Of a DNA stretch of 64,000 bases, positions 1 through 10,009 are shown piece by piece (positions within the stretch are counted from its first letter, which is position 1; the number at the start of each line of letters is the position of its first letter). The DNA is from an uncultured Paracoccaceae bacterium (GTDB lineage: Bacteria > Pseudomonadota > Alphaproteobacteria > Rhodobacterales > Rhodobacteraceae): positions 1 through 64,000 of the forward strand of contig CAKZRP010000030.1 in NCBI GenBank assembly GCA_937146765.1, read 5' to 3'. The position numbers and the translations under genes were made by a program. The notes beneath the pieces are model-generated. The model was not told the DNA's origin, ran no database searches, and saw nothing but the letters and a program-made list of their open reading frames with translations.

Positions 1-437
1 TCGGTCAGCATCTTGGCCTTGGACTTGCCAAAGCCCATGGCGCCGCCTTTGCCGCCGCCCTGCATCCGGTTCATGAAATAGATCCAGACCCCGATCAGCA
101 GCAGGAACGGCAGCAGGGTCAGCAGGAAGGACTGGAAAGTCGACTGCTGCTGCTTTTCAGCCCGCACCGGGATGTTTTTATCGATCAGCATCTGGGTGAC
201 TTCCGCATCACCCGGCTTCACGGTGGTATAGCTCTGACCGTCAGCTGTGGTGTAGCGCACCTGCTCCCCGTCTAGGGTCACGCGGCTGACCTGACCGCCA
301 TCCACGGCGGTTACAAATTCTGAATAGGTCTTTTCGCGGCTCTGCAATGTGCTGCCGGACCCACTGAACAGATTGAACAGGGTTACGACGAGCAGGAGCA
401 GAACGACCCAAAAGGCGATATTGCGTGCGTTGCCCAA
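1..437 (-). CDS. ftsH: ATP-dependent zinc metalloprotease FtsH, N-terminal part (cut by window edge)
   Basis: Only about 145 N-terminal residues are inside the window; the AAA+ ATPase and zinc protease domains lie beyond base 1. I translated this region by hand. A TTG start at 437 gives a protein beginning M-GNARNIAFWVV, with a GGGAGAG ribosome site just upstream. The first membrane segment is about residues 6-24, followed by a small periplasmic domain and a second membrane segment around 100-120, then the glycine-rich MQGGGKGGAMGFGKS linker typical of FtsH. FtsH degrades misfolded and regulatory proteins at the inner membrane. It follows tilS by about 90 bp, the usual tilS-ftsH order, so it may share that transcript. 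No ATG fits the conserved N-terminus, which favours TTG. Confidence 0.93.
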   Translation of the reverse strand, partial: MGNARNIAFWVVLLLLVVTLFNLFSGSGSTLQSREKTYSEFVTAVDGGQVSRVTLDGEQVRYTTADGQSYTTVKPGDAEVTQMLIDKNIPVRAEKQQQSTFQSFLLTLLPFLLLIGVWIYFMNRMQGGGKGGAMGFGKSKAKMLT

Positions 438-526
438 GATGGCTCTCCCAAGAATTCCAAGGACGTCACGGCAGTAGCACGCGACGACCCGCAGTTGCAC
501 CTAAAATAAGGATGATTTGGTCAGGT

Positions 527-1816
527 TCAATGCGATAAAACCCCACAATCCCAAGTGTGAGGCGGGCGCAATGCCGCACAGGTCCAGCCCTCCGGCACAG
601 AAACGGGCAAAATGCATGGGCTGACGCCTGTGCACCGTAGCATTGGCAGCCCCATCAGGACCTCGCGCGGCACCCCGAGGCTGCGCCAGTCATCCAAGTT
701 TTGCAGCCCTTCCCGGCCCAATGCGCGAATGTCTGCGGTCGCACCACACTTCGCGAAGTTTCGCGGTGCGGAAATCCGCCAGCGGTTGTCCCAGACTACC
801 TCAGAACCGGGCATTATGCAAAGGGGAGGAGGCCGAAGGGCCGCAGCCGTCTCCCTGCAGATCCAGACCGCCCCGCCCCTGACGAGAATCTGGCAGCCGA
901 GGAGCGTGCTACCACAGCCCCTGCGCAGACTGGCCAGAGCTTCGGCCAATGCCTCCCGTCGTGGTGGAAACTCGCGCCCGGTCACATGACGGAGAGCTTT
1001 GACAACAAGACGGCGGGTGATTTCCTCTGGCAGTTGCCCCAACCCCTCGCGGGCAAGGCGGATCGCCCCGAAGCGCACCTCGCCAAGGCTGCGCGCAGCC
1101 TGCGTGGTTGCAAGGTCGAGGGCCGTTTCGGCGCGGCGCATGTTGTCCGCTACAAGGCTCAGGGCCTCTACCGTCAGGCCTAGCGGCTCCAGGGTCGGCA
1201 GAGCCTCCCGCATCCGAACCCTTTCGAAACGCTGGTCAATGTTTGACGGATCCTCGATCCATGCCAGACCTCGATCCTGCAGATACCGGCGCAGGTCCTC
1301 GCGACGCAGGTCCAGCATCGGGCGGAGCACTTCCACCCCATCGCGAGACTGCCGCGTCGGCATGACGGCGAGCCCCGTCACACCAGAGGCACGCCGGAGC
1401 CGCATCAGCAAGGTCTCAGCTTGATCGTCGGCGGTATGCCCCACTGCAATAACTGCGGCTCCATGCGCGTGGGCCCAGGCTGAAAGCAAGCGATAGCGTG
1501 CCGCGCGCGCCGCTGCCTGCAGGTTCCCTTCGGTGGTGGGTTCCTGCCAGGAGAGAATGTCGTGGGACAGGCCCAGACCGGCCGCATGCAGCGCCACTGT
1601 CTCGGCTTCGGCGCGTGATTCGGCGCGCAATCCGTGATCCACGGTGGCGACAAGCAGCCTGCTCCCACACTCCTCAGCCATTCGCGCCAGAAGGTAGAGT
1701 AATGCCAGGGAATCGCTGCCACCGGAGACCGCCACCCCAAGAACGGGAGGCAGAGGCGCGCCAAGACGGGCGCGCATCCTTGCCAATAGACCCTCTTCGG
1801 TCGGGGTCAGGAACAC
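527..1816 (-). CDS. tilS: tRNA(Ile)-lysidine synthase TilS
   Basis: This N-type ATP pyrophosphatase attaches lysine to C34 of the tRNA-Ile with a CAU anticodon, changing its decoding from AUG to AUA. The PP-loop SGGSDS lies near residues 31-36, followed by the family's DHGLR and GHTADDQAET motifs and the RPML and WIEDPSN segments. The length, 429 aa, is normal. The start codon is GTG at 1816, overlapping the end of cpoB by 10 nt, so translation is probably coupled to the tol-pal genes. The C-terminal third is less conserved, as is usual for TilS. The enzyme is essential in bacteria that read AUA through this tRNA. Confidence 0.93.
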   Translation of the reverse strand: MFLTPTEEGLLARMRARLGAPLPPVLGVAVSGGSDSLALLYLLARMAEECGSRLLVATVDHGLRAESRAEAETVALHAAGLGLSHDILSWQEPTTEGNLQAAARAARYRLLSAWAHAHGAAVIAVGHTADDQAETLLMRLRRASGVTGLAVMPTRQSRDGVEVLRPMLDLRREDLRRYLQDRGLAWIEDPSNIDQRFERVRMREALPTLEPLGLTVEALSLVADNMRRAETALDLATTQAARSLGEVRFGAIRLAREGLGQLPEEITRRLVVKALRHVTGREFPPRREALAEALASLRRGCGSTLLGCQILVRGGAVWICRETAAALRPPPLCIMPGSEVVWDNRWRISAPRNFAKCGATADIRALGREGLQNLDDWRSLGVPREVLMGLPMLRCTGVSPCILPVSVPEGWTCAALRPPHTWDCGVLSH

Positions 1817-2664
1817 GCCAGCTTTGCCCGCTCCGCTTCGGCACGTTGCACGGCTGCATCAGCGGGGAAGCGGACGGCCACTTCGGCCAGGGTGATGCAG
1901 GCCTGATCTTTCTGACCCAGCCGCCCAAGGGCCGCACCCAGTTCGAAAAGCGCTTCCGGCGCAACCGCACCGGAGGTGTCGCCTGTGAAAGCAGCAAGAT
2001 AGGCGCGCGCGGCCTCGCGGGTATCGCCAAGACCATCCAATGCCTTGCCGCGCACCAACTCCACTCTCGAGGTCAGGGGGCTGCCGGGATAAACGTCCTT
2101 GAAGGTCGCCAGCTTGTCTGCCGCAGCTTGGAAGTTCTGCGCCTCAAGATCGCTCATCGCGGCCTTGAAGTCCGCTTCCTCACCGACCGCGAGTTCGCCA
2201 CCGCCGCTCGTAACAGTGCCGCCCCCAGCCGCCGCCGGAGCGGTGCCGAGCCCAGCACTCGCAGTCCCCGCCGTAACCTCACCACCCAGGGTGGAGGTTT
2301 CGCCAAGTTTGGACAGATCGCCGCCCTCGAGTTCGACAAGACGGAACTCCAGATCGCCGATCCGGTTGGTGCCGTCCTGAACGACGCTCTGGACCCTGTG
2401 CTGCAACTGCTCGGTCAGCGCGGTCAACCGCTGCAGTTCCTGCTCCATCGCAGTGACCCGTTCCAGCACCGAAGACCCTTCGAGCGAAGCAGAGGCGGCG
2501 CCGGTGGTGGACAACTCGCGATTGAGGCGCTGCACTTCGACATGCAGCACCGTCAGTTCCTGCCGGATATCCGCCAGAGTCTGTTCCCGGTCCTGTGCTA
2601 GACCGGGAAGACTGCTGACCGCAACCAGCGCCGAAGTGAGGAGGATCTGCCGCAGGCCGCGCAT
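1807..2664 (-). CDS. cpoB: Cell division coordinator CpoB (YbgF), Tol-Pal associated
   Basis: This is a 285-residue periplasmic protein with a cleavable signal peptide (about residues 1-23, ending GLAQ). Next comes a coiled-coil region (about 25-105) rich in Leu, Glu and Gln, then a low-complexity Ala/Gly/Thr linker, and a C-terminal TPR domain (about 165-285). The coiled coil followed by TPRs is the standard CpoB/YbgF layout. In E. coli CpoB links peptidoglycan synthesis to Tol-driven outer-membrane constriction. It starts 5 bp after pal and overlaps tilS, so it sits inside the tol-pal transcript. Confidence 0.9.
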   Translation of the reverse strand: MRGLRQILLTSALVAVSSLPGLAQDREQTLADIRQELTVLHVEVQRLNRELSTTGAASASLEGSSVLERVTAMEQELQRLTALTEQLQHRVQSVVQDGTNRIGDLEFRLVELEGGDLSKLGETSTLGGEVTAGTASAGLGTAPAAAGGGTVTSGGGELAVGEEADFKAAMSDLEAQNFQAAADKLATFKDVYPGSPLTSRVELVRGKALDGLGDTREAARAYLAAFTGDTSGAVAPEALFELGAALGRLGQKDQACITLAEVAVRFPADAAVQRAEAERAKLACS

Positions 2665-2669
2665 CAGAC

Positions 2670-3188
2670 TCAGCTCACCACGCCGCCCGCCAGGACGGTC
2701 ACGGCGCGGCGGTTCTGGGCATAGCAGCTCTCATCCGAGCAGATCTCGAGCGGGCGTTCCTTGCCATAGGACACCACATCGATCCGGTTGGCGGCGACCC
2801 CCTGCGAAATCAGGTATTCGCGGGCGGCATTGGCACGACGGGCCCCCAGTGCAAGGTTGTACTCGCGGGTGCCCTGCTCGTCCGCGTGACCCTCGATGGT
2901 CACGTTATAGGCCGGGTTGGCATTGAGCCAGCGCGCCTGCCCGGCGAGAATGCCCTGCGCCTGCGCGGAGATGCTCGACTGGTCCACCGCGAAGAGCACG
3001 CGGTCGCCCACCGCCTCGCGGAAATAGGCGGGGCTCGTCGGGTCCGACAGGCTGCCGTCGCCAAGGCCGGTGCCATAACCGGCGCCGCCATTGCCGACGC
3101 CGGATGCGCTGTCTTCCCAGCGGGCGTCGGAACAGGCTGCGAGGCCAAGGCCCGCAACCAGAAGAAGTGCTTTATAGATACCGCTCAT
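2670..3188 (-). CDS. pal: Peptidoglycan-associated lipoprotein Pal
   Basis: This is the outer-membrane lipoprotein of the Tol-Pal system. It has a lipoprotein signal with lipobox LAAC, the acylated cysteine being residue 19, then a Gly/Ser-rich tether and an OmpA-like peptidoglycan-binding domain (about 65-170). That domain contains the typical GHADEQGTREYN segment and the NRIDVVSYGKERP segment. At 172 aa it is normal length. It lies between tolB (102 bp upstream) and cpoB (5 bp downstream). Pal holds the outer membrane to the cell wall and is pulled to the division site by TolQRAB. Confidence 0.95.
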   Translation of the reverse strand: MSGIYKALLLVAGLGLAACSDARWEDSASGVGNGGAGYGTGLGDGSLSDPTSPAYFREAVGDRVLFAVDQSSISAQAQGILAGQARWLNANPAYNVTIEGHADEQGTREYNLALGARRANAAREYLISQGVAANRIDVVSYGKERPLEICSDESCYAQNRRAVTVLAGGVVS

Positions 3189-3290
3189 GTGAAATCGCCT
3201 CGTGTCTTCGGGTATTTCTTACCGAAGTGTTAGCATGTTTCGCCGACCCGCGCCAAGGGGAAGCATCCCGGCGCGCAGGCCGACGGGTGA

Positions 3291-4616
3291 TCAGTTCTGC
3301 AAGGGGCCCCAGGAAGGGTCGGAGGCACCATCCGGGGTCTTGACCGGCTTCAGGTTGCGCCCGGAGATATCCACGGAATAAAGCCGCGCCTGCCCCGAGG
3401 CACCTTGGGTTTCGCGGGTGAACATGATCACCCGGCCATTCGGCGCCCAGGTCGGGCCCTCATCAAGGAAGGACGCGGTGAGCAGGCGCTCTTCGCTGCC
3501 ATCGGTACGCATCACGCCGATGTGGAAGCGACCAGCGTTCTGTTTCGTGAAGGCAATGTAATCACCGCGAGGCGACCAAACCGGCGTGCCGTAGCGGCCC
3601 TGACCAAAGCTGATCCGCCGCGGCTCGCCCCCGCCGACTGACATTACATAGAGCTGCGATGCGCCGGAGCGGTCGCTCTCGAAGACGATCTGGCTGCCAT
3701 CGGGTGAGAAGGACGGCGCGGTCTCAATCGACGGGGCCGAGGTCAGACGCTGCGCCTGGCCGTTGTTGATGTCCATCGCAAAGAGGTCGGTATTGCCGCC
3801 GTCGGTCTGCGAATAGACGATGGTCTGCCCATTGGGTGCGAACCGCGGCGCAAAGGTCATAGTGCCACTGCCAGAGGAAAGAACGCGCCGCTGCACCCGG
3901 CCGACATCCAGCACCTGGATCTGCGGGAAACCGCTTTCATAGCTGGTATAGAGGACCCGGTCGCCGGTGGGCGAGAAGCGCGGGGCCAGCACGATGGATT
4001 CTGAATTGGTCAGATACTGCACGTTGGCCCCATCGTAATCCATGATGGCCAGACGTTTCTTGCGGTCGTTTTTCGGGCCGGTTTCAGAAACATAGACCAC
4101 GCGGCTGTCGAAATAGCCACCCTCGCCGGTCAGACGGGAATAGATCGTGTCCGCCATCTTGTGCGCGATCCGGCGCCATCCGTCCGGCGTGCCGGAGAGT
4201 TGCAGACCGGAGCCCAGTTCCTGACCTGCAAAAACGTCATAGGCGCGGAACCGCACGGTGATGCGATCGCCGGACTGGCTGATTGCGCCGGTGATCAGCG
4301 CCTGGGCATTGATCGCTTTCCAGTCGGTGAAATTCACCGAGGCATCAAAATTGGTATAGGGCGAGATGTACGCGACTTGCGGGATCTCGCGGAACAGGCC
4401 GGAGCCCACAAGGTCCGCCGCGATCACCCGCGACATCTCGGCGGCGAGTTGCTGAGCAGCGGGGGTCTCGGCGATGAAGTTCGGCACCGCAAAGGGCAAA
4501 GGCTCGATCACACCATCGGTGATCTCGATCCTGAGCGGCCCATCCTGTGCCTTCACCGCAGCGGCAGGCAGCAGTGCCGCAAGGCCTAGGAGTAGTGTCG
4601 CAACTGCGTTTCTCAT
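3291..4616 (-). CDS. tolB: Tol-Pal system beta-propeller protein TolB
   Basis: This periplasmic protein has a signal peptide (about 1-23, ending VKAQ), an N-terminal alpha/beta domain (about 25-165) and a six-bladed beta propeller. The propeller is visible as repeated PD40/WD40-like strings such as [28 protein letters not shown] and [14 protein letters not shown]. Its 441 aa match the family. TolB bridges TolA and Pal. The start codon overlaps the tolA stop by 4 nt, implying coupled translation. Nothing appears truncated. Confidence 0.95.
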   Translation of the reverse strand: MRNAVATLLLGLAALLPAAAVKAQDGPLRIEITDGVIEPLPFAVPNFIAETPAAQQLAAEMSRVIAADLVGSGLFREIPQVAYISPYTNFDASVNFTDWKAINAQALITGAISQSGDRITVRFRAYDVFAGQELGSGLQLSGTPDGWRRIAHKMADTIYSRLTGEGGYFDSRVVYVSETGPKNDRKKRLAIMDYDGANVQYLTNSESIVLAPRFSPTGDRVLYTSYESGFPQIQVLDVGRVQRRVLSSGSGTMTFAPRFAPNGQTIVYSQTDGGNTDLFAMDINNGQAQRLTSAPSIETAPSFSPDGSQIVFESDRSGASQLYVMSVGGGEPRRISFGQGRYGTPVWSPRGDYIAFTKQNAGRFHIGVMRTDGSEERLLTASFLDEGPTWAPNGRVIMFTRETQGASGQARLYSVDISGRNLKPVKTPDGASDPSWGPLQN

Positions 4617-5809
4617 CTGATCCGCATTCCTTCGGGGTTAAATGTCATCTCAATATCACGCCATTGGGCATATTTGTCGGCGGGCAGATCAAATCCTGTT
4701 GATCCACACCGAATGATGGCCCGGCGCGCAGCTTCATAGGCTTGCTTGGCAGACTCCGCAGAGCCGCCGGAACTGGACATCATCCGCATCGAACCGGCAT
4801 CCGGCACACCTTCGCGCGACAGGCTAACAGCCACCACAACGGTGGTTTGCAGAGCCTCGCTCGAGAGCGAGCCGACGTTCCAGCATTTCGAGACTGCCAC
4901 GCGCAAGCCATCCTTTTCGCCGCTGGTCATCGGCGGTCCGGAGGGTTCCGGCGCCTCGACCTCCCCTCCTCCGGCCAGAGCCTCGGCGAGGGCATCATTC
5001 ACGGCAGAACTCTCGACCTCGGGTGTGGGTTCCGCCTCTGGGGCAGGTTTTTCCACCGGGGCAGGTTCTGGTTCGGGCTCCCGCGCCGGTTCTGGAGTCG
5101 CCGCGGCGGTCTCAACCTCCGGCTTCGGGGCTTCTGTTTCCTGCGGCACCGGGCGCTGTGGACGGGTTTTGGGACGTGACGCGACGAGCGGCGCGGTCGG
5201 TTCTTTTTCCTGAGCCTCCGCCTCGGTCACGATTCGGTCGCTTGCCGCTTCCGGGGCGGTGGCCTCCTGAACCGGCAGATTGGCCTCGGCCCCTGCGTCG
5301 GGCGCGACTTCCTCGCGCACCACATCGTCGATGGTGGTGTCGGGTTCCGGCGCCTCCACAGGTTCCGGCGCAACCCGATCGCTCGGGCGCGCGGTCTCAG
5401 GTTCGGCGGTACGCGGCAGTTCACTCACCACTTGTGGCGTCTCTGGGGCTTCCGGCACCGTTGTGGGAATCTCGGGTTCAGGTTCCGGCGCGGGCGGTTC
5501 CGGCTCGGCTTCCGCGACCGGCACGTCGACCGGCTCTGGCGGAGTCGGCACCGGTTCGGGACGCGGCTGTGGGCGTTCCGGAATTGTCGGGGCAGTTTCG
5601 GTCACTGGCGGCTCCACCGGCGCGGCCGGAACCTCGGTCACGACAGGGGCCGCGCGCTGCTCGCTGAGGCGTTCATACTCCTCAAGCGAGATGATCGACA
5701 CGTCCTGGCTCTCGATCGGCAATGGCTCCGCCTGGAACCAGCCGCCGACAAGCGCCCAGGTGATCAAAAGGCCATGGCCCGCCGCGGAGATCTTTGTGCC
5801 GGTCTGCAC
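4613..5809 (-). CDS. tolA: TolA-like protein (Pro/Glu-rich periplasmic bridge)
   Basis: The assignment rests on position between tolR and tolB and on architecture. There is one N-terminal membrane helix (about 8-25), a very long Pro/Glu/Ala/Val-rich stretch (about 55-280) and a small folded C-terminal domain (about 300-398) with a conserved segment around residues 305-315 ([11 protein letters not shown]). The low-complexity middle replaces the long helix of enterobacterial TolA, as in other alphaproteobacteria, so sequence similarity outside the ends is weak. The protein would carry proton-motive-force energy from TolQR to TolB/Pal. The repetitive middle creates long spurious antisense ORFs. 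Confidence 0.82.
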   Translation of the reverse strand: MQTGTKISAAGHGLLITWALVGGWFQAEPLPIESQDVSIISLEEYERLSEQRAAPVVTEVPAAPVEPPVTETAPTIPERPQPRPEPVPTPPEPVDVPVAEAEPEPPAPEPEPEIPTTVPEAPETPQVVSELPRTAEPETARPSDRVAPEPVEAPEPDTTIDDVVREEVAPDAGAEANLPVQEATAPEAASDRIVTEAEAQEKEPTAPLVASRPKTRPQRPVPQETEAPKPEVETAAATPEPAREPEPEPAPVEKPAPEAEPTPEVESSAVNDALAEALAGGGEVEAPEPSGPPMTSGEKDGLRVAVSKCWNVGSLSSEALQTTVVVAVSLSREGVPDAGSMRMMSSSGGSAESAKQAYEAARRAIIRCGSTGFDLPADKYAQWRDIEMTFNPEGMRIR

Positions 5810-5821
5810 ATCGGCCCCCGA

Positions 5822-6310
5822 TCACTCGCTCTGGGGCGCGTCGCGCCCGTCGAGAGAGGGGCCGCCGGTATCTGTCACCAGGCCGACATTGCTGAAACCG
5901 CCCGCGTTGAGCGCACCCATGACCTGCATCACGTCGCTATAGGGAATAGACCCGTCCGCGCGCAGGAACACCCGGTCAGAGGTCCGCTCCGTCGCGATGG
6001 CACGCAAACGGGAGACCAGCTCCTCGCGCGCCACAGGGGTGGTCTGGATCTGGATTTCGCCCTCTGCCGTCATGGTGACGGAAAGCGGCTCTTCGTCCTC
6101 GCCCGGCAAGGCGCCCGCAGCGGACTTCGGGAGTTCCACCGCCACGCCCACGGTCATCAGCGGTGCTGCGACCATGAAGATGATCAGCAGCACCAGCATC
6201 ACGTCCACGAAGGGGGTGACGTTGATCTCTGCCATGGGCCGGGCGCGCGAGCGGCTGCGCCCGCGGCGCCGTCCGCCGCCTGCGCCTTTTTGCTGAACAG
6301 CTGCACCCAT
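5822..6310 (-). CDS. tolR: TolR, ExbD/TolR-family proton-channel subunit
   Basis: This 162-residue protein has one membrane helix (about 33-53) containing the family motif MAEINVTPFVDVMLVLLIIF. The Asp in VDVMLVLL is the residue that carries protons in ExbD/TolR proteins. A periplasmic ExbD-like domain follows. The N-terminus is unusually basic (residues 8-24, many Arg). It lies 3 bp after tolQ and 12 bp before tolA, so it is in the same operon. With TolQ it forms the inner-membrane motor of the Tol-Pal system. Confidence 0.93.
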   Translation of the reverse strand: MGAAVQQKGAGGGRRRGRSRSRARPMAEINVTPFVDVMLVLLIIFMVAAPLMTVGVAVELPKSAAGALPGEDEEPLSVTMTAEGEIQIQTTPVAREELVSRLRAIATERTSDRVFLRADGSIPYSDVMQVMGALNAGGFSNVGLVTDTGGPSLDGRDAPQSE

Positions 6311-6313
6311 GGG

Positions 6314-7009
6314 TCAGTGATCCAGCTGACGGGAAAAGATGGTGGCGAATTCGTCGGCAAAGGCCTCGTAGCCGCCAATGATCCGGTCCGCATCCGCAGA
6401 GAGCTTGTTGTAAAAGATCACCGCCGGGATGGCCGCAAGAAGGCCAAGACCGGTTGCCAGGAGCGCCTCGGCGATGCCGGGGGCCACAACCGCGAGGTTG
6501 GTGTTCTGCTGCTCCGCGATCTCGATGAAGGCATGCATGATGCCCCAGACCGTGCCGAACAAGCCGATGAAGGGGGTGATGGCGCCGATGGTCGCCAGAA
6601 TCTGCAACCCGCTCTGCAGGCTCTCTGTCTCCTTGGCGATGGAGACATCCATGGACCGGTCAATCCGCGCCTGGGCGCCGGGAATGAGCGCCCCGTCGGT
6701 GCGATGGCTGCGGCGCCACTCGGTCATGCCGGCGGCAAAGATGCGCTCGCTTTGCCCATCCGGATCGGGACCGATTTCCTCATAAAGCTCGTCCAGCGGG
6801 TTGCCCGACCAGAAGGCCCGTTCAAAGATCTGCGCCTCGCGGCGGGCCTGACGATAGGTGATGAGCTTCTGCAGGAAGATCGACCACGACCAGATCGAGG
6901 ATCCGATCAGGATAATCATTACGAATTTCACCGTAAGCGTCGCTCGCGCGAACAGCCCCCACATGGAGAAATCAATCTCCTGTGCCAGTGCCAGAGTTTC
7001 TGCTTCCAT
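6314..7009 (-). CDS. tolQ: TolQ, MotA/TolQ/ExbB-family proton-channel subunit
   Basis: This is a 231-residue inner-membrane protein with three membrane segments: about 25-45, 130-155 and 170-195. It carries the family signature ATIGAITPFIGLFGTVWGIM in the second helix. TolQ pentamers surround a TolR dimer to convert proton flow into motion during outer-membrane constriction. The neighbours are ybgC upstream (114 bp gap, long enough to hold an internal promoter) and tolR downstream (3 bp). Confidence 0.94.
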   Translation of the reverse strand: MEAETLALAQEIDFSMWGLFARATLTVKFVMIILIGSSIWSWSIFLQKLITYRQARREAQIFERAFWSGNPLDELYEEIGPDPDGQSERIFAAGMTEWRRSHRTDGALIPGAQARIDRSMDVSIAKETESLQSGLQILATIGAITPFIGLFGTVWGIMHAFIEIAEQQNTNLAVVAPGIAEALLATGLGLLAAIPAVIFYNKLSADADRIIGGYEAFADEFATIFSRQLDH

Positions 7010-7123
7010 CTGCCTGCTCTATAGCCTTCTGCCGCGTCTGTTTCGCCGCGCGGCGTCATTTACTCCGACGCTAGCGGAAAACAAGATGCTTTACCAAGGA
7101 AACCACCGAACAGAGCGGAAATG

Positions 7124-7510
7124 TTACAGGGATGCGCGGAGTTCTGCCGGAAGCCTGAGCGGTTTGCCCGTGTGCATGTCCATGCAAACCGCGGTGACCA
7201 CGGCCCGGAACAGAGCCTGCCCGTCGCGGGACACCACCTGCGCCATGGTGAGCCGGGCAGAAGTCATCTTCTCCACCGTGGTATCCACCGTAAGCTCGTC
7301 CTCGAACCGTGCCGGAGACAGGTAATCCGCCTCTATCCGGCTGACGACCCAGACCACCCCTGCCGCCCGCATCGCGTTCTGGTCCACACCAAGGCGGCGC
7401 ACAAAATCGCTGCGGGCCCGTTCGATGAAGCGCAGGAAATTGGCGTGATAGACGATTCCGCCCATATCTGTGTCTTCGTAATAGACCGTGATCGCAAAGC
7501 TGTGGGTCAT
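7124..7510 (-). CDS. ybgC: Acyl-CoA thioesterase YbgC of the Tol-Pal cluster
   Basis: This 128-residue hot-dog-fold thioesterase has the diagnostic YYEDTDMGGIVYHANFLRF segment at residues 10-28; Asp15 corresponds to the catalytic aspartate of the 4-hydroxybenzoyl-CoA thioesterase/YbgC family. It acts on acyl-CoA or acyl-ACP in the cytosol and is regularly encoded with tol-pal, possibly tying phospholipid turnover to envelope constriction. Its start overlaps the end of the preceding 219-aa unknown gene by 4 nt. Confidence 0.92.
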   Translation of the reverse strand: MTHSFAITVYYEDTDMGGIVYHANFLRFIERARSDFVRRLGVDQNAMRAAGVVWVVSRIEADYLSPARFEDELTVDTTVEKMTSARLTMAQVVSRDGQALFRAVVTAVCMDMHTGKPLRLPAELRASL

Positions 7511-8166
7511 TGGCTGGTCCCACCTTCCGGAACCGCCTGCAGTCGCGCATAAAGCCGCAGCGCGTGGCTCGCATCACCGGCGGCAACCGGCATCATCCGG
7601 TCATAGGCGGCAGCGATGACCCCCGCGATCTCAGGGCGAAGGATGGTGTTTCCGCTCTGCGGCAGGACCGCCAGCGGCGAAACTTCGGCAAAGGCCTGCG
7701 GCCCCCACAAGAGCATCACCTGCACCGCCTGCGTCAGTGCCAGCGTCTCGGCCGGCATTTCTGCCAGCGCTCCGTTCATGCACAGAAAGACAAACGCTGC
7801 CTGGATGCCGCCCCTGTCGTCAAAGCGAAAGGCCCGGTATTGGCTCGCGCCCTCCTTCGACAGGCGATTGACCAGCGGCGCCAGGCCCGGGATCATCCGG
7901 TCGAGGTCGCGCACTTCGAGGAGTTCGCGCCACTCGCGAAAGAAGAACACCATGAGGTTCGCGCCCAGTTCCGGATCGGTCTCGGTCATCTGGTGGCCAG
8001 CCAGGGTCACCACTGCCTCCACCGCGCCTTTCACCGTCGCCAGAGTCTCATCGGTGACGCCAAAGACGATCGGCGCAATCGGTCGCCCCCAGCGCGCAAA
8101 GGAATAAGAGCCGTCCTCACGGGTGAACAGAGCCTCGATTTCCTCGGGCAGCAGCAGTGCAGGCAT
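7507..8166 (-). CDS. Conserved-looking protein of unknown function between ruvB and ybgC
   Basis: I do not recognise a family for this 219-residue protein. It has no signal peptide or clear membrane helix, is rich in Ala, Leu and Glu, and looks globular and mostly helical. Notable segments are MVFFFREWRELLEV (about 91-104) and FDDRGGIQAAFVFLCMNGAL. It overlaps ybgC by 4 nt, so the two are probably co-translated. It starts about 110 bp after ruvB on the same strand. Codon use matches its neighbours, so I take it as a real gene. A role linked to the envelope or the thioesterase is a guess from position only. Confidence 0.75.
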   Translation of the reverse strand: MPALLLPEEIEALFTREDGSYSFARWGRPIAPIVFGVTDETLATVKGAVEAVVTLAGHQMTETDPELGANLMVFFFREWRELLEVRDLDRMIPGLAPLVNRLSKEGASQYRAFRFDDRGGIQAAFVFLCMNGALAEMPAETLALTQAVQVMLLWGPQAFAEVSPLAVLPQSGNTILRPEIAGVIAAAYDRMMPVAAGDASHALRLYARLQAVPEGGTSQ

Positions 8167-8277
8167 GGGCAGCCTCGTTCCTCAGTCTGGGTCGTACGCC
8201 GGGTCGTCCGGCGTTTGTAGGGAGGCAGGTGAGCGTCAGCAAGGGGGAAGTCCCCGCCCCTGGTGACAGGGCGCAGC

Positions 8278-9309
8278 CTAGCCGAAAAGATCGCTCTGGG
8301 ACTTCGGCGGCGTGAGACCGAGGTGCATCCAGGCCTTTTGCGCCAGCATCCGACCCCGCGGGGTGCGCTGGATCAGCCCCTGTTGCAGCAGGTAGGGCTC
8401 GATCACTTCCTCGAGGGCATCGCGGCTTTCGCTCAGGGCGGCCGACATGGTCTCGATCCCAACCGGGCCGCCGCCATAGTTTTCCGCGACGAGCCGCAAG
8501 TAGCGCCGGTCGGCGCCATCCAGCCCCAGTTGATCGACTCCGAGCCGCGTCAGTGCCCCATCGGCCAGTTCCCGGGTGATGCGACCGTCGCCTTCGACAA
8601 CGGCGAAATCCACCACGCGGCGCAGCAAGCGCCCGGCAATCCGGGGCGTGCCCCGCGCGCGCCGCGCAATCTCCAGTGCCCCGGCATCATCGGCGGGCGC
8701 GCCCAGCTTGCGGGCATTGCGGCTGACGATCTCGAACAGCTCATCGATGGTGTAGAACTGCAACCGCGTCGGAATGCCGAAGCGATCGCGCAGCGGCGTC
8801 GTCAAGAGCCCCATCCGGGTGGTTGCCCCAACAAGGGTAAAGGGCTGCAACTCGATCCGCACTGTGCGCGCCGCCGGCCCCTCGCCGATCACCAGATCCA
8901 GCTCGAAATCCTCCATCGCGGGATAGAGCACTTCTTCCACTGCCGGATTCAGCCGGTGGATCTCGTCGATGAAGAGCACATCGCGCGCCTCAAGGTTGGT
9001 GAGGATGGCGGCCAGATCCCCCGCCTTGGCCAGCACCGGGCCGGAGGTCATGCGAAAATTCACGCCCAACTCGCGCGCCACGATCTGCGCCAGCGTGGTC
9101 TTGCCGAGGCCCGGAGGGCCATGGAACAGCGTATGATCCATCGCCTCGCCCCGGCGGCGGGCACTTTCGATGAAGACACGCAAGTTGGCACGGGCTTCGG
9201 CCTGACCGATGAACTCCGACAGGCCCTGCGGACGCAGCGCGCGGTCATTCTCGGCGGCGCTGTCTTCGGGCAAGGGGGTGGCGCGCAGGGTGGGATCAGC
9301 GTCGATCAT
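8278..9309 (-). CDS. ruvB: Holliday junction branch migration ATPase RuvB
   Basis: RuvB is the AAA+ motor that drives RuvA-bound Holliday junctions. Walker A is GPPGLGKTT (residues 64-72) and Walker B is [12 protein letters not shown]. Sensor 1 (LVGATTRMG) and the C-terminal winged-helix region with RTPRGRM are present. At 343 aa it is full length. It follows ruvA by 10 bp. The ruvC-ruvA-ruvB order is the normal alphaproteobacterial operon, here upstream of ybgC-tol-pal on the same strand. Confidence 0.97.
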   Translation of the reverse strand: MIDADPTLRATPLPEDSAAENDRALRPQGLSEFIGQAEARANLRVFIESARRRGEAMDHTLFHGPPGLGKTTLAQIVARELGVNFRMTSGPVLAKAGDLAAILTNLEARDVLFIDEIHRLNPAVEEVLYPAMEDFELDLVIGEGPAARTVRIELQPFTLVGATTRMGLLTTPLRDRFGIPTRLQFYTIDELFEIVSRNARKLGAPADDAGALEIARRARGTPRIAGRLLRRVVDFAVVEGDGRITRELADGALTRLGVDQLGLDGADRRYLRLVAENYGGGPVGIETMSAALSESRDALEEVIEPYLLQQGLIQRTPRGRMLAQKAWMHLGLTPPKSQSDLFG

Positions 9310-9319
9310 CTAAATCCCC

Positions 9320-10009
9320 TCACCCTTTGGGGGCCAAGAGGCGCAGGGACGCACGGATCAGCTCCGCCTCGCCCGCATCCGGGTTATTGGCAGCCGCCTC
9401 TGCCACCGCAGCGGCGGCATCAGAGGGACCGTAGCCGAGGTTCGCCAATGCCGACAGTGCGCCAGCCGATGCCGCCGCCGCGCCGGTGGGTGCTTTCGGT
9501 GCAGTCTTGCGGGCGGGTTTCACCGGCGCATCCGAGAGAGGCTCCACCAGCGCGTCGAGGTCGGGGCCTTGCAGCGCATCCGTCACGGTGCCGCCCATCG
9601 CCATCACCCCGGGCGCCTTGTCTTTCAGATCAAGCACGATCCGCTGCGCGGTCTTTGGCCCAACGCCCTTGGCCGCCTTCACCGTCGCCCAATCGCCCAA
9701 GGCAATTGCCCGGCTCACCCCGTCCGGCCCCAAGGCCGAGAGGATCGCCAGCGAGACCTTCGCCCCGACCCCCTGCACCGAGGTCAACAAGCGATGCCAC
9801 TCTTTCTCCACCAGTGAGGTGAAACCGAACAGCTGCATCAGGTCCTCGCGCACGAGGAGTTCGGTATAAAGCTGCACCGCCTCGCCCACCGGCGGCAAGG
9901 TGGCCATGGTGCGGTCCGACACATGTACGATATAGCCGACGCCGCGCACGTCGATCATCACGTGATCCAGCGCCTTGTAATCGAGCCGCCCCGTCAGCTT
10001 GCCGATCAT
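9320..10009 (-). CDS. ruvA: Holliday junction DNA-binding protein RuvA
   Basis: RuvA recognises four-way junctions and recruits RuvB. The N-terminal OB fold starts [10 protein letters not shown]. The helix-hairpin-helix region includes [17 protein letters not shown] and [19 protein letters not shown], which bind DNA backbone. A variable Ala-rich linker (about 145-180) leads to the C-terminal RuvB-binding domain ([16 protein letters not shown]). Length is 229 aa, slightly longer than E. coli because of the linker. It overlaps ruvC by 4 nt and precedes ruvB by 10 bp. Confidence 0.97.
   Translation of the reverse strand: MIGKLTGRLDYKALDHVMIDVRGVGYIVHVSDRTMATLPPVGEAVQLYTELLVREDLMQLFGFTSLVEKEWHRLLTSVQGVGAKVSLAILSALGPDGVSRAIALGDWATVKAAKGVGPKTAQRIVLDLKDKAPGVMAMGGTVTDALQGPDLDALVEPLSDAPVKPARKTAPKAPTGAAAASAGALSALANLGYGPSDAAAAVAEAAANNPDAGEAELIRASLRLLAPKG

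Noticed and set aside
5432..7024. 530-codon plus-strand open frame
   Set aside because: His/Arg/Gly-rich composition and complete overlap with tolA, tolR and tolQ mark it as a shadow.
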